This document shows, piece after piece, positions 14,831 through 28,300 of a stretch of 64,000 nt of DNA. Below the pieces are notes generated by a model. It searched no databases, was not told the origin of the DNA, and saw only the letters and a program-made list of their open reading frames with translations. The stretch spans positions 2,287-66,286 of the forward strand of contig NAOQ01000398.1 of assembly GCA_002751075.1 (NCBI GenBank), in the 5' to 3' direction. The position numbers and the translations under genes were made by a program. The number at the start of each line of letters is the position of its first letter. Position 1 is the first letter of the stretch. This stretch comes from Ichthyophonus hoferi (lineage: Eukaryota; Opisthokonta; Ichthyosporea; Ichthyophonida; Ichthyophonidae).

Positions 14831-15351
14831 TGTATGTATGTATGTATGTATGTNNNNNNNNNNNNNNNNNNNNNNNNNNNNNNNNNNNNNNNNNNNNNNN
14901 NNNNNNNNNNNNNNNNNNNNNNNNNNNNNNNNNNNNNNNNNNNNNNNNNNNNNNNNNNNNNNNNNNNNNNNNNNNNNNNNNNNNNNNNNNNNNNNNNNNN
15001 NNNNNNNNNNNNNNNNNNNNNNNNNNNNNNNNNNNNNNNNNNNNNNNNNNNNNNNNNNNNNNNNNNNNNNNNNNNNNNNNNNNNNNNNNNNNNNNNNNNN
15101 NNNNNNNNNNNNNNNNNNNNNNNNNNNNNNNNNNNNNNNNNNNNNNNNNNNNNNNNNNNNNNNNNNNNNNNNNNNNNNNNNNNNNNNNNNNNNNNNNNNN
15201 NNNNNNNNNNNNNNNNNNNNNNNNNNNNNNNNNNNNNNNNNNNNNNNNNNNNNNNNNNNNNNNNNNNNNNNNNNNNNNNNNNNNNNNNNNNNNNNNNNNN
15301 NNNNNNNNNNNNNNNNNNNNNNNNNNNNNNNNNNNNNNNNNNNNNNNNNNN

Positions 15352-15382
<31 letters not shown>

Positions 15383-18300
15383 TGTATGTATGTCTGTATG
15401 CATGTATGTATGTATGTATGTGTGTATGTATGTATATAGGTATGTATGTAGGTATATATGGCAGTTTTTCCCTTTGTTGGTTTATTAGAGTTCCAATAAG
15501 TTAGCATATATGCTATCTATCTAATTAGCTTTGTTTCCTATATCTGGCACCATGTCTGTCTAATTATTACTATTGTTTTTTTAAATAGAAAAACCACTAA
15601 TCAATTTAGTAGATTTCATAAAAAATTCGGAGAACTAGTAGATAACCAGTGTAGGTTATAGGCTATACTAAAGAAATTGTCTATTTCTTATGGGATATCC
15701 AATTTATAAATGTGGGCGGGCCAATTTACTTTTTATCTACTGGCTTGTGACCCAACGCACCAAAGTTTTGGATCATCAACCTATATATGGGATTTGTCTT
15801 AAGCATCATCCAATGAAAATTATTATCTATGACGCGAAACACCTAATCATTGATAAAAGAACGTTTATTGTGATACCTATCCTGATGGGCTATATAGCAT
15901 CTTTCTATTTGTCAAGCCAAAAGAGGCACGTTTCTCTTATTGGTTAAAGGTCAGTCAAGCGGGGCGACCTCGTTCTCTTAGAGTTGCTGCTTAAACGTGA
16001 ATCCTTTTTACTTTAACATTACACTGATATATGTGTTGATGTACTTACTAGATATGAAGCAAAAGAGCTTATTTTGACTATATATAATGAATTAAAATGC
16101 AAGATAGTATAAGATGATATGATATCAGGTAATGTAATAGATTATGAAATATATAGAAGCAAAAAATGTAAGGTTCGGTATATAAACATCATTTAGATAA
16201 ATCCGTCTGGCCCTTTTCAAAGAATTGTTCTGTAGAGTAGGCGGATAGAGAAACAAAAACACAGATCTCTATTTAGGGATTTGTGATCCATAGTCAAAAA
16301 TGATAAGAGTATTATAGTGGTAAAGTTGAGCAAAAACATATTGAAGCTTTTTTTTGCTTTCAGTTGTTCTATATATCTTTAGAGCAATTGTCTCATCAAT
16401 CCTTCTTATTTAGAGAAAGTAAATACCTAAACTATATCAACAACACCATATATTACCCAAAGGCTACTTAACTAATCTAGGTTGGTTTTGGTGTACATAA
16501 GGTAACACAAGTATATCCCTTAATATAAAATAGGCCTTTAAGTATTGAAGCAAGTGCCTTTGTTTAAGGATAAACCATAGTGTCGTTTTGTCTGCTTATA
16601 ACGAGCTATATATATATATATATATATATAGGTTGTCATGTACATAACTAGTGGGTATAGGCGGCCAAGAAGCTATCATAAGCAGAAACCTAAGCAAGTC
16701 AACCTAACCCCCTCAATCCTCCCTCTGTAGGAGGACATGTTGGCAACAGGCACTATTCTGCCCACCATCTACGTGCTAATGCACTCGTTCTCTGATATGC
16801 TCATGCGCAGTTCTTGGCCTCTCATGGTGCTCTCTTTGATGTTGGGATCTTCAGTGGCCTTTTTGGCTTGTAGTTTCTCTGGTATTGTCGGCCCCATGAC
16901 ATTTATACTGGTCTGTATTGTACTATCACCTTTATACTAATATAATCTAGGGGCAAACTGGGGTAGAGGATAAGAGGGAGAGACACATATAGGGAAAGAA
17001 GCAGAAAAAACCAATAAAGAAAGAGAGAAAAAGATATTAATGCAATAGAAAGAGAAGAGATTGACCAATCAATGACAATCTCTACCGGACCTACCACTCT
17101 CCCCTTTATAGGTAGCAATTAACTTCACCAGCAAATCAGTTAAAGAATATGGTCGCCACCATCTCTACAAAGATGTCGTGTTGGATTCAGATATAGAGCA
17201 TTTGCCCTGGATCGATTACCGTACCAATGTCAACTCATCGACTGAAGGGTCTCCTGATCTTAAACCAGTTAAAGGTAATGCCTCTGCCTGTCCTTGGTTC
17301 ATGGTCTTGGACATATACATATACCTAAAGAGTGTATTATATAAATATACAGCGGTCCAATTATTACAAGCATTGGTTGGTTGTCAGTCACATGTCTAGG
17401 CAGCTATAACTCAATCAATATCACTTGGGCACCTACTTGCTACCTTCAGATCATTGGTTTGGAGTGTGTTGTATAATCATATATAGGCTAAGAAGATGGG
17501 ATGGAGTGCGTGATGGCATCTATGGATGTTATTTTAAGAAGGAAAAATGCATTTATATTAGGTTGTTATGAGGGTTTCATATGCGACAACTTATGGAACG
17601 AGGTAGTGTAAGGATGGAAATTGGACAGGTAGATGGGAGAGAAAAATAAAGAAAGAGAGAATAAGCGTACATTAGCCTACCTTAGCGTACTTGTCTTTAG
17701 ATATTGGATTGTAATAGTAATAGTAGTATGACTTTACTTTAGGCTACATTTTCCTCAGCCTATCTAGTTCGTACATTGCCTATGTAGATACACAATCCTG
17801 TAGGTGTTGCAGCACCAAGGAGCGCTATGGCACACTGTATAACATCCATCACATGCCACATATTAGCGAGTCATTGCTGTATCAGATGCATATGACTGGC
17901 CTGTCTAACATGGAAATCCCATTACGTCATATGACACAGATACCCTATTAAGTGTAGACAAGAGCAGTCAAGTGAGTAAGGGAGAGAGGAGCCGCATGAT
18001 TGCAGGGACTCGCATGGTGATCAAGATGCTGATGGGTGTGTCCATTATATTTGGCTTGGTTGTCATGCTTCTGTCTTCTCTCGCCGCCATGCAGAAGACG
18101 GTCAGGTCCCCTCTATTCCTCTACTGGCATCTGTGTTTATAAATACCCCCTTACTTGATTATGTCTGTGCCTTGAGGTCTTACTGGTATACGCATTATAG
18201 GATAGGATAGGATAGGATATAGTACCACTAATACCATATAGAGCTGCTATGCTGCCCTATTATAACTGTTATATATATATATAACCAGACCAACACAAAT

Positions 18301-21300
18301 TTGCATATCAAGGCACACATGTTCATATGCTCTACCTCTATAAGTGTATGCGAACACCAATGCTTCTAGATAAATATTTAACTACAAGCATTGTAATTAA
18401 TATGGGTATCCTCTAATACGTACCCGTGTGCCTGTGTTATTTGTATATGTATATGTATATATATGCATAGCATTTATGATAGCATTATTTAATACTATAA
18501 TCTATGTGTACATGTAAGGCCAAGCTGTGGCCCAGAGCTCACCCATGTTCGCCAGATACATCTTAATGTTAGCACTACCATACTCCAATATTGACCTACA
18601 CACACATACACATATATCTATATATGAATTTGAATAGAATACATAATAAATTGTACAGTCCCACATCGTGTATGACTGATATAATCTTGTTATTAGGCTG
18701 GGTGGTTTCCACATAGCGTTACAGTGGAAGAGAGTGAGCAGTATGTGAAGGTAAACCATACACAGGTAAGTAGGTCGGTAGTATAGGATGTAATAGGTGT
18801 AGCATACCAGATATGTACATACATTATATATGTTCCTATTTTAGATCGATTTCTTCATTCATTTGGTCTGTAATACATAACATTTTCCTTTTATGTTCAG
18901 GCTCAGGCTAACACGTGATCTTTGTGCTGATTAGTGGATATACGTTACGTATATTTCTATATATGGGTTCCAAGTCAATGGCATGAGTGTCATGTGATTT
19001 TTGTTTATTGACGCCTGTGGATGATATAATTATAAAAAGGGAAACCAAATTAGTATTAATTAATAAAATATAAGAGTCTGATATTCACGCATGCATCTAC
19101 GGATACACTCATAGCTCTCAAAGGTAATATTATATTATACTATACTATATTATATTATACTATACTATATCATATTGCACGCGGCTGGATTGTCTCCTAT
19201 TTTATGTTATAGCACATTATATTACATTATAGCACATTTTTAATATATTTTTTTATCTTGTATTATATATATAATCTGGTTAATCAAGAAGGAAATGATG
19301 TCATAGTCAATTTAATAAGAGGTTTGTGGGTTATAGATGATTAATCTGAAGCTGCATAAAAACCTGACCAACACCAACTACGAGGTCAAACATGGTCCCC
19401 TAAAGGCAGCCCCTTACTACTCTATATGTGGGAGTACCTGGGAAAATCTTACTATCCTTGACTTTGCTTTCTTTTCTGAGGTATCTGTACATACCATGTT
19501 ATATGTATTTATGTTTATATATTTACATGCCTATACCTGCATACACATATGTTGCTATATTATATCAGACTTATTCATCAATACATACAAACATGTATAC
19601 ATAAGCAACATTACACATGAATATGCTAGACTTACTCTCCTACTCCTTTCATGATACCTCTATCTTTCTATTGCTTTCAGGGTTTACCCTTTATAGATTG
19701 GCTAGGACTGTTGATTATAATCATCCATTACTTTTTGTTTCCTTACGATGCCATCCTTCCAGTCCATCTTGGGATACATGTCTCTATATAGGCCGCCTTT
19801 TATTGTTGGCACATAAACTATATATACATATAATATACACTATATATACATATAATATACACTATATATACATATAATATACACTATATATACATCTGAC
19901 CTTTTTTTCTATGACCTGCTTGCCTACATTGCGCTTCTTTAATACTCATCTCCCTCGCTATATGCATCATCTTTCTCTACTCAACACTACCAATAAAAAT
20001 GGCTCAATGAGAGTATAGTATTGTAGACCCTCGACAATGTCTCATTCATTGGACTGAAACTGACTGGGTGAACCCTATAGGCGGCCTATTTTGATGGCAA
20101 GGATAAGCTGGAAGAGGTGTTGGGCAACTTCTTCCCTGGGAACTCCCCTAGCTATGAGATCCGTATGCCGCCTATCAATATGACACGTGGAGGTGTTCCA
20201 CAGGTGAGTGGGTATGGTATGATATAGTGTGATATAGTAGGATATAGTAGGATATGATATAGTGTGATAGCGTATAATACTAATATACCATTGTACTATT
20301 ATAATATTATGCTCTTATGCTATTATATTATCATTCTCATATTATTATGCTATTATAATATTATGCTATTATGCTATTATATTATCATACTGTTATATTA
20401 TTATACTATTATACCATTATATCATAATGGTATTGTACTACATATACGATTCTTAAGATGTAAATTCATCGATTTTAAATGAACGGTCTGTGTTCCATAG
20501 TTTTTCGAGGCCTACAACAAGGAAAAACACATGAGTATTATAGCCGTACGTGGGACGGATATTGGCCGTGTAGAAGATATAATAGAGGATATCAGAGTAA
20601 GCTTCCCTCTCTCCCTCATTTTCCCTTGCTCTACCCAGTGGCCCAATAACGCCGGTTGTACTCTGAATATGAGCTTACCTCTACTCTACCAATAACACGG
20701 TGGCATTAATTTCTATATGATTGGTTAAAATCTCATCTCACTCGCTTTTAAAGCTTAATACATGCTAGAATAATAAGTTGCCATTGTCATATCAAACACA
20801 TGACAGATTAACAGGTATATATATTGAATATACACACCAATGATCTTGATATTACTGGCAGGCTAAAATGATTGGACTATACCTGAAGCTCTTTCCTACT
20901 AATTCAATTGCGTATACATACATATCTATGCATATATACATATGATATACATACAGACACCCTTAGGTTATATTGTATTGTATTATGATATACTTTAGTG
21001 TACTATGTTATACTGTGTTATACTATAATATTTTCTATTCTATTATATTATATGATATTATATGATATTATATTATATTATATTATATTTCATGTGGCCT
21101 GGCCCCGAGATGAGAAAGTTATCTTAGGGCTGTAATACAAAACCTTTTACAGGAGATTAGCTACTAATATGTGTCCAATAGGAGTATGTATTTAAATTAT
21201 AGTACAGATAGGTGACATAGTGGTTGGAGGATAATGTATGATACCCTAGTTTTGGGATTTAACGTGATACGGAAACCAGTTGTGAACGATTCACAAATAT

Positions 21301-24300
21301 TTTTTATAGTAACAAATACAGTTAATGCCGTACAATATATATTACACATTTTACACGTCCCATACATATATACATATACATATATACATAAACATACATA
21401 CATATATATCTATACATATACACATACATCTTATTTCTCCATACACACATGCACTGTCTTCCATTACGTATGAGTTTATTCAGCTATTTCTTTGTCTTTC
21501 TCTCTATCTCACTTTGTTTCCCCCCCAGCTATGGACGGAGCCAGTGGTATATACCATCTTAACCTGGGTATTTCCTATGATGCGCATATGGCCTAACCGC
21601 CTGGTGGCCTTATTGGTCGAGAGCTATCACGAATGCCTAGGTCTGATTGGTTTAAGAAGCGATAATTGGTAAGATGACTGGGCGATTTATATCCAATACA
21701 GGCGTATTGTTAAGTATAGACGTATGCATTGTACATACTTTATTATGACCATCTTAAGGCTTGGATGCTCAGATAGATATATACTAATCCTACATAAGGT
21801 CGTGTGTGGCCCATGTCTGTACTCGCTAGTCAAGCCTTGTATACCTAGTGAGACATGTACTTATTGGTTTTCTCAACCTAATAGTTATTATGCTATGACA
21901 TATTTTGGAGGCTAGGGTTGGTAGTTTGCCTTTCTTCTCTCTCTCTCTCTTTATCTATATAGGTATAGAGGTATATAGTATAGGGTGTAGGTATATATAG
22001 TTTCTTATCTCTGTATAGACCTTAAATCCAACTTCAACTCAGAACTATTATCAGAGTCAGAGCCTATCACCTCCCATACACCGTCTTCTACTCATTCCTG
22101 CCCCTACATACAGGTACTACAATTCTATAGTGTCCTATGTGGACAATATTACGGACACTGACCCCACCCGGTCAGTGATTATTACAGGCCATTCTCTGGG
22201 GGGTGGCATGGCCCGCATCACTGGCTACCTCACTGGGTACTAGCTCTATTTTCTCTTTTCTTTTCTTTGTGTCTCTTCTTTCTAGCTTCTTGCTGGATGT
22301 ACTTGTATGGCTAAGGAGGTGGATAGATGTAGGTTTGGAGGTATAAGCTTATTGGCATGTCTAGCAAGAGTATTAATATGTCAAGTTGTATACCGCCATA
22401 TATTTTGTTTTCTCCTCTTAATGGTTTGCTTTTTGATTAAGTCCCCTCATTTTATATTACTTTTAGTCTTGTTTGCCGTTTACTCGCCTTACATGATATT
22501 ATATTGTATAATATGACTTATATTACCTTTTATATTGTCTTATCTTATATTATACCATATTTTATTAGATTTTATTATATCATATTATATTATATTATAA
22601 TATATTATAATATATTATATTGTACTACAGTATATTGCATTATGTTTTAGTATATTATATTTCCTTATATGAATATAAATCTATATCACTCGTTTCATTT
22701 TGCCTTTCCATCTCTTTAAGCCCGAGGAACCAATCAAACTTGAGGAAACACCATAGAGTTTAAATGCATATAAACCATTACTATATATAGATATACACGT
22801 ATACATATACATAGTACTGGTTGTAATACAGATGACGACAGAGCGGTGATAGGATCGCCAGTAGTAATACTCTTGGTTATTTAGTTTATCTCACAGCCTC
22901 TGTTTGCTCTTCCATTTTCTGATAATTAAATGAGTGTGTAGGCATGTGAGGCATTTTGATTAGGTTAGTTGTTTTGAGGCTTAGATGCAGATAAGAAGGT
23001 GAGAATGTAGTGGAAGCAATACTCATTCTGTTACGTGCATACACAAACTCGCATCATCTATCCTGCCCGAATGTTAATCAGAAGTAATACTCAGGAGGGC
23101 ATCTATAGTCTTTTCAGCACCGGGGATCTATCACAGTTATCGAAAGATACGCCAAAACAAGATGTTTGCCACCCGTAGGACCAAGGATGGAGGTAGGATA
23201 TGTCTTATCTAGACCTGGCCCATACCTTACAGCGTGTATGTATGTGTATATGTTTCCGTGGAGTGAGTCGAATTCCATAGATGAATACTTATTGATGGGT
23301 GGGCGGTCATGGGTATATACATGTGACGTATGTGTGACGTATGAGAGTGACGTATGTATGTGTGACCAGAGTGAAGGACTGGTTAAAGTCACAGAAGGCC
23401 TTATATTGTTAGTACAAGATTATGTGGCAACTTGTTGGTTCTGTAGTAATGCTTTGCATAGTCGGGTATAATTAATCATTCTTATGCAACCATTGTTTTC
23501 TAACTACCTTTGGGCCTGATTACAATGTAGCATATTGTAGTCTTAATGCTCACCCCATTACTATCACTAGATGAATGAAAATCAAGAATGGTGGGCTGTT
23601 ATGCAACATTTTCGGCGCCAATACTTGCATATATTTGTACATAAGACCGGGTGCCATTTGCTATAGTATCAATACAACACCTCACCGACCCTGTCTTGTA
23701 CCTCCACAGAGCATGTCCTGCTAGACCAGCATGCCCTACATCACAAGACGGTCAACGTGGTGCCAGAGAACGACATTATCGCCCAGATTGATGCTCAGGC
23801 TGGCATGGTCCAAAACATCCGCTGTCACCACTCCGAGAAGATGCTTCAGATTTCATGTCACATGCTAGAGGTAGGAAACTTCTCACCAACATCTCCTTTA
23901 CTTCTCAGACTACAAGTTTTTAAACCTAGCATAACTTTGGCGATTTCCCTTGTAATTTAATTGTGTAAGCATAAATTTGCTTTGACAGGGAATGGACTAA
24001 GGTCAGTTCATCGCTCTTTTTCATATTTCATACACTATTGTACTGGTATAGTAGTGTAGTTCGGATACAATATCCGAGTGACCCCATTTTGTTTTTCAGA
24101 CAATGCATTTACTAAGTCACATATCCTATCCACATATGTAGTCCACCATCTGTGAGATTATTGCAAGGTGTGGGGATGCAAGAAATCGGTTTAGCAAGTG
24201 CGAGTACACTCAAAACGTATCCAACCTCCTCCCGGTATTGTGGGTGTATCTGGAGCCTATGGTGTCAGCCATAGGCTTGATTATAGTTTTGCTGATTATC

Positions 24301-24344
24301 AAGTTCACCATGCTGCCTCTGCTGTAAATGCTTTAAATCTACCC

Positions 24345-24382
<38 letters not shown>

Positions 24383-25106
24383 TATATACATAAATATATA
24401 TCTGCCTACCTACCGACGCGCACCATTTACCAACCTCAGTTCATGTCACCATATACAGTTGATTTATGAAACATTTAATTATAATTTAATTATATATATT
24501 GAATTGCATCATTTTTTTTCGAAGAAAATTAGCGATAGTTGCCAAGTTGGGCGGGCTAATTTAATCATAGTTGTAGTAGTAATTGATGTCGGCTTAATCT
24601 TACGTGGACATGGTTGTGATACATAGCTAGGTTGAAGCCTATGACGTCTTATTTGATTATTTTCACTATTATTGTCAATAAAAGTTTATACAGCCAACAG
24701 TGTAAAATTATGCAAATGAATACCGTTAGGTTGATTAACTATGAGAACATACTGGTTTTGATCTACTTCACTCTTCTAGTTGGTATCATACAATCGGTGC
24801 TTGTATATGTTTATTCAAAACAGGGTGCATAGAATAAAAAACATAAGGTTAAGTTATATCCTGCATTGTAGTTACTATGGAGTGGAAACTTGCTGTTCCA
24901 GTTTGAGCTGCTAGTGTGTAAGTACTATGTTGATCTCGGTGTAGACTAGTCCTACAGTCTGCCTATATCCATACTGTATGCCACATTTCCTCTACCTTAA
25001 TATCTTAGCGGGAAAATGTAATGCTCAGAACCGCATGCTGTATGCGTGCCGGGAGATGGTCAGCCAGAACATGCATTCAGATAAACAGACAAAACGAAAG
25101 CAATGA
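4019..25106 (+). CDS. Multi-pass membrane class-3 lipase (alpha/beta hydrolase)
   Basis: Exons whose phases join correctly: 7753-7825, 9120-9261, 9691-9770, 10171-10306, 10478-10582, 12279-12380, 12952-13030, 13587-13702, 13974-14012, 14595-14708, 16731-16910, 17112-17274, 17743-17925, 18006-18100, 19337-19480, 20081-20203, 20501-20596, 21529-21668, 22114-22236, 23095-23192, 23710-23870, 24142-24234, 24872-24917, 25009-25106 (about 908 aa). The first half encodes roughly nine hydrophobic segments. The second half is a lipase-3 domain: IIAVRGTD, then the nucleophile elbow GHSLGGG (22114-22236), VFSAPG, and VVPENDIIAQID carrying the probable catalytic Asp. Domain order matches membrane lipases of fungi and, more distantly, sn1-diacylglycerol lipases. 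I infer hydrolysis of membrane acylglycerols. The N-terminus is uncertain: a Ser/Glu-rich exon ending 4102 (ATG 4019) and one near 5150 are candidates. The donor at 17926 (gtcata) is weak. Confidence 0.82.
5452..7752. other. AT-rich intron sequence, nothing recognised
   Basis: Between the ambiguous exon near 5150 and the secure exon at 7753 I find only short frames without splice-site support. It is probably intronic to the lipase gene. Confidence 0.5.
8619..8671. repeat. (ATATAC)n microsatellite in lipase intron
   Basis: Near-perfect hexanucleotide units lie in the intron between exons 7753-7825 and 9120-9261. Short TA and ACATAT tracts continue around 8820-8870. Confidence 0.95.
13121..13280. 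repeat. Four 40-bp tandem repeats with a palindromic core
   Basis: Four units start at 13121, 13161, 13201 and 13241, each beginning ATTTACAT and differing by only a few bases. Every unit contains the near-palindrome ATTAACAGTGTTAAT. They lie in the lipase intron between exons 12952-13030 and 13587-13702. Confidence 0.95.
14780..15446. repeat. (TATG)n microsatellite containing an assembly gap
   Basis: TATG units flank a run of 498 N (14854-15351). The true length is unknown. All long frames through this block are artefacts of the repeat and the N run. The block lies in the lipase intron between exons 14595-14708 and 16731-16910, whose phases (0 and 0) join without a missing exon. Confidence 0.97.
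19818..19896. repeat. 22-bp AT-rich tandem repeat in lipase intron
   Basis: About 3.5 copies of a 22-bp unit rich in ATATAC lie in the intron before exon 20081-20203. Confidence 0.85.
20206..20430. repeat. Degenerate GATATAGT and ATTATGCT repeats
   Basis: A GATATAG(T/G) tract (20206-20272) is followed by ATTATGCTATT-like units to about 20430. Both sit in the short lipase intron before exon 20501-20596. Confidence 0.8.
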
Positions 25107-25143
25107 TGTGATAGCGACGATGACTAAGTCTTATCAATTCAAT

Positions 25144-25380
25144 TTAATCAAAGGGAAGGAGGCGGCGATCATGGGAGTGCTGATGGGCATGGCTGTGACT
25201 ATGACGGCTCTCCTGTACGCCATGACTGTGGTCATGAATGGAGGAGAGGGAGCCAGTCTCTGCAGCTCCTCCCATCGCCCCACCCTCAGCAGTTCTCATA
25301 GCACGGGCAGCAGCAGCAGATGGGACGCTCTGGGCACAACATGTTGCAAACACCTCAATGTGTTTAGTGCTATCCAGGTC
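25144..25380 (-). other. PTPA: Terminal PTPA exon encoding a His-rich tail
   Basis: The last exon follows a good acceptor (ccttacag) in phase 0 and encodes 78 residues. Residues 369-390 of the protein contain nine histidines in 22 positions, mostly as HS and HH-like alternation such as [12 protein letters not shown]. An Ala/Gly-rich stretch precedes it. The canonical PTPA fold is complete before this exon. Confidence 0.8.
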
Positions 25381-28300
25381 CTGTAAGGATAAATGAGGGC
25401 TTAGATATGTATGTATTGCGGATATATCTACCGGGGATGGATGGGCGACAGGCGACAAGACAATCAATATAATACACCGAACTGCTTTTCATTAGTGATT
25501 TATGATAAGGGAGAAGCAGAGAAGGAGCTGCAAGGAGAGACACCTGTTTTACTTTTCAACACAAAACCAATACAGCAGGCCATAAAACACATATCGCACA
25601 AACATCACCTACCTCTTCAGTAGGAGGAGGGGCTGTGGACTCAAAGGCCAGCAATGAACCAAACTTTAAGTGCTGCATAATAGGCAGCTTACCCAAGACT
25701 TCTGCCTTGTACATTTTCATCAAGCCACTATGTACCTGAGTGTATTTTAGTTAGTTTAGGCCATTCGACCCAACACTTATACACTTATACACTTATATAT
25801 ATAATTTATCTTGGTCTCTGTCTAGGGATTAACTATACATGCTTAAGTCAGTGCCCAATCACAATGAAATTAGTCTAGTATTCGACAGAATCACACATAC
25901 TTCAAGTTTACTTATATATTATATTATATTACATTACATTATATTACATTATATTACATTATATTACATTATATTACATTATATTATATTACATTACATT
26001 ATATTACATTATATTATATTATACTATATCCCCTTCCAGATTCATAGGTGGTAGAGACGGAAAGCTGTGACACCTGAAAATGATGATCAAACTAAAAGCC
26101 ACTCAACGCATATACAATATCATAAGGGTACTCAATTACAATATCACTAGCTTAAATTGCACACATTAATACAAATAGAACATACTTTTGACCAGGTCTT
26201 AACGGCACTGATGTCATTGAGCATAGGGGAATGCCAGGCTAGAGACTCTGTCTTAACCTGCAGCCACCCACACCATGACATTAACGACGATGTAAAGATA
26301 TTAAAACATTCCTGTCAAATAAAGTGAGTTTATTGTACCATTATGCGGTTGATTCTTGCATTGCCCTAGTACCCCTGTCGAGGCCTGCTTACCATATCCC
26401 CTTCAAGCTAGATAAGAGCATGGCTGTATCTCCAATGATACACACATCATTAGGTATGGTCGACACATCCACACTTTCTTTCAGGGTTAGAAAATTGGGA
26501 ACACACACACACACGCACACACATATATATGCATATAGAGTGGTCAATAATATATACAACTCAATCATAGTCAATATATGGCTGTCGATTTTTTTATTTT
26601 TAGTAATAGAATGACCAGGTGTATGAATGGTGAGAAGGAAGAAAAAGATGGAAAAAGGAAGAGAGAGACAGGACGCAACAGAAGCACTAACAGAGTTGAT
26701 GTTTTGTATGCATTTGAGATACATGTAGTCGGGTGCGAAGTTGTCAACATATTCAGCATAGTGAATAGCCCGGGGTCGGATATGAGTGTGACCTATAGAG
26801 GGCAGGGAGTTAGTCACTACTCCTAAAGCCATCCCTTTTCCTTTACTACCTCCATCACATCCCAGCAAACCTACCGCAGAGTTGGCTAGCGCCGAAGTAG
26901 AAGGGAAGAAAGTGATAGTCATCAAGTCCCCACACCCCGTGAGACCCCGCTGGCTCGATCCAGTAGCGCGTTTGAAGTTTGAAGGTCAGATCGATATATC
27001 TGTTTCGTATAGTACATGTAGTTTAGTATGGTGGATATTGGAGCGAGTAGATACAAGTAAAGGAGAGACAAAGATTAGTAAGATAGGAGATAGGGAGAGA
27101 GAGGCAGAAGCAGTAGATGAAAGAAACCCAGGCCACAACCATAAGATAGTAGGATAGGCAGGGTGGAAGCTAGAGGTTCCATATAGTGAATATACGAGTT
27201 GCACTACAAATGCTGCATATGGGGAAGAATGAATTGTGACTGCAGATAGCGCTGGAGCCGAAAAATAAAAAACGAAATAATAAATTATCGTTGTCAGGCC
27301 ATAAGACATTGCCAACATAACATGGTTATATATATATATATTGCACAGTCCCACTTACTTTTGAAAAACGTGCAGTACCACGGCTGCATAGTCTTCCTTG
27401 TTGATCACATTCAGTTTATTCAGGCAGTACCTGTAACCATAGTAACAATCAGTTTGATTGTGTGATATAGTAATAGGTTACAATAATCAAAGAGCCTGCA
27501 CAATAACATAACACACGAAAAAAACAACAGGCCTTAAAATACTTTTTCTCGTGGGATTAAAAGACATTTCGTGGGATAAAAAGACATTTCTACATCAGCC
27601 AAGAAACACAAGTCACACAACAGGACATGTACATAGAAGATACAAAGAAATAAAACAGAAGAACAATATGTAGTGGTGGTCCATATTGAAACAACATTGC
27701 AGAGGCCAGGTCGTGCACCGTCACAAGCACATACATAGTGTATTTATATCATACAGATGTATTAATAAAAACAAAATACCCAGACATTCAGATAAAAGAA
27801 GTAATAGGATAACATAGGGGCAAACCTACAGAAATACGACAAATGAGGCTTCATGGCCCGTACCAAAATCAATTCGCTGCTCGCTGCCAAAGGATCCCAG
27901 TAGGTATTCTGACTTAGATAAGAGATAGGTGAGAGGATAAGGTAGAGTGGTATGACTAATTATTAAATATATAATGCCTTCCTTCATGTGTTGTGTTATA
28001 AAGAGGCTGCATGATATTGTACAAATAATTAAGCAAATCATTCCTATATACCATTATGACTGGTAGAACATACGAAAACACATATGCCAAAAATAGCACA
28101 AACAATAAGAGGGAAGAGAGATTGAGTGAACCTTATGAATGGATTTATGAGGAGCCCAATAGAAATAAAGATTGGTAAATTCATTGCATTGGCTAGATAA
28201 AGCATGGGATACCCAATGACGCCCATAAAAATATACAACCACTACAAGTACAAGAGTGACAGGTATAGGTAAATGCCAATAGGAAATATAGGTGCATTTA

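Noticed and set aside
14711-15507. Long open frames on both strands
   Set aside because: They run through a TATG microsatellite and 498 N; the repeat is open in several frames and the N are untranslatable.
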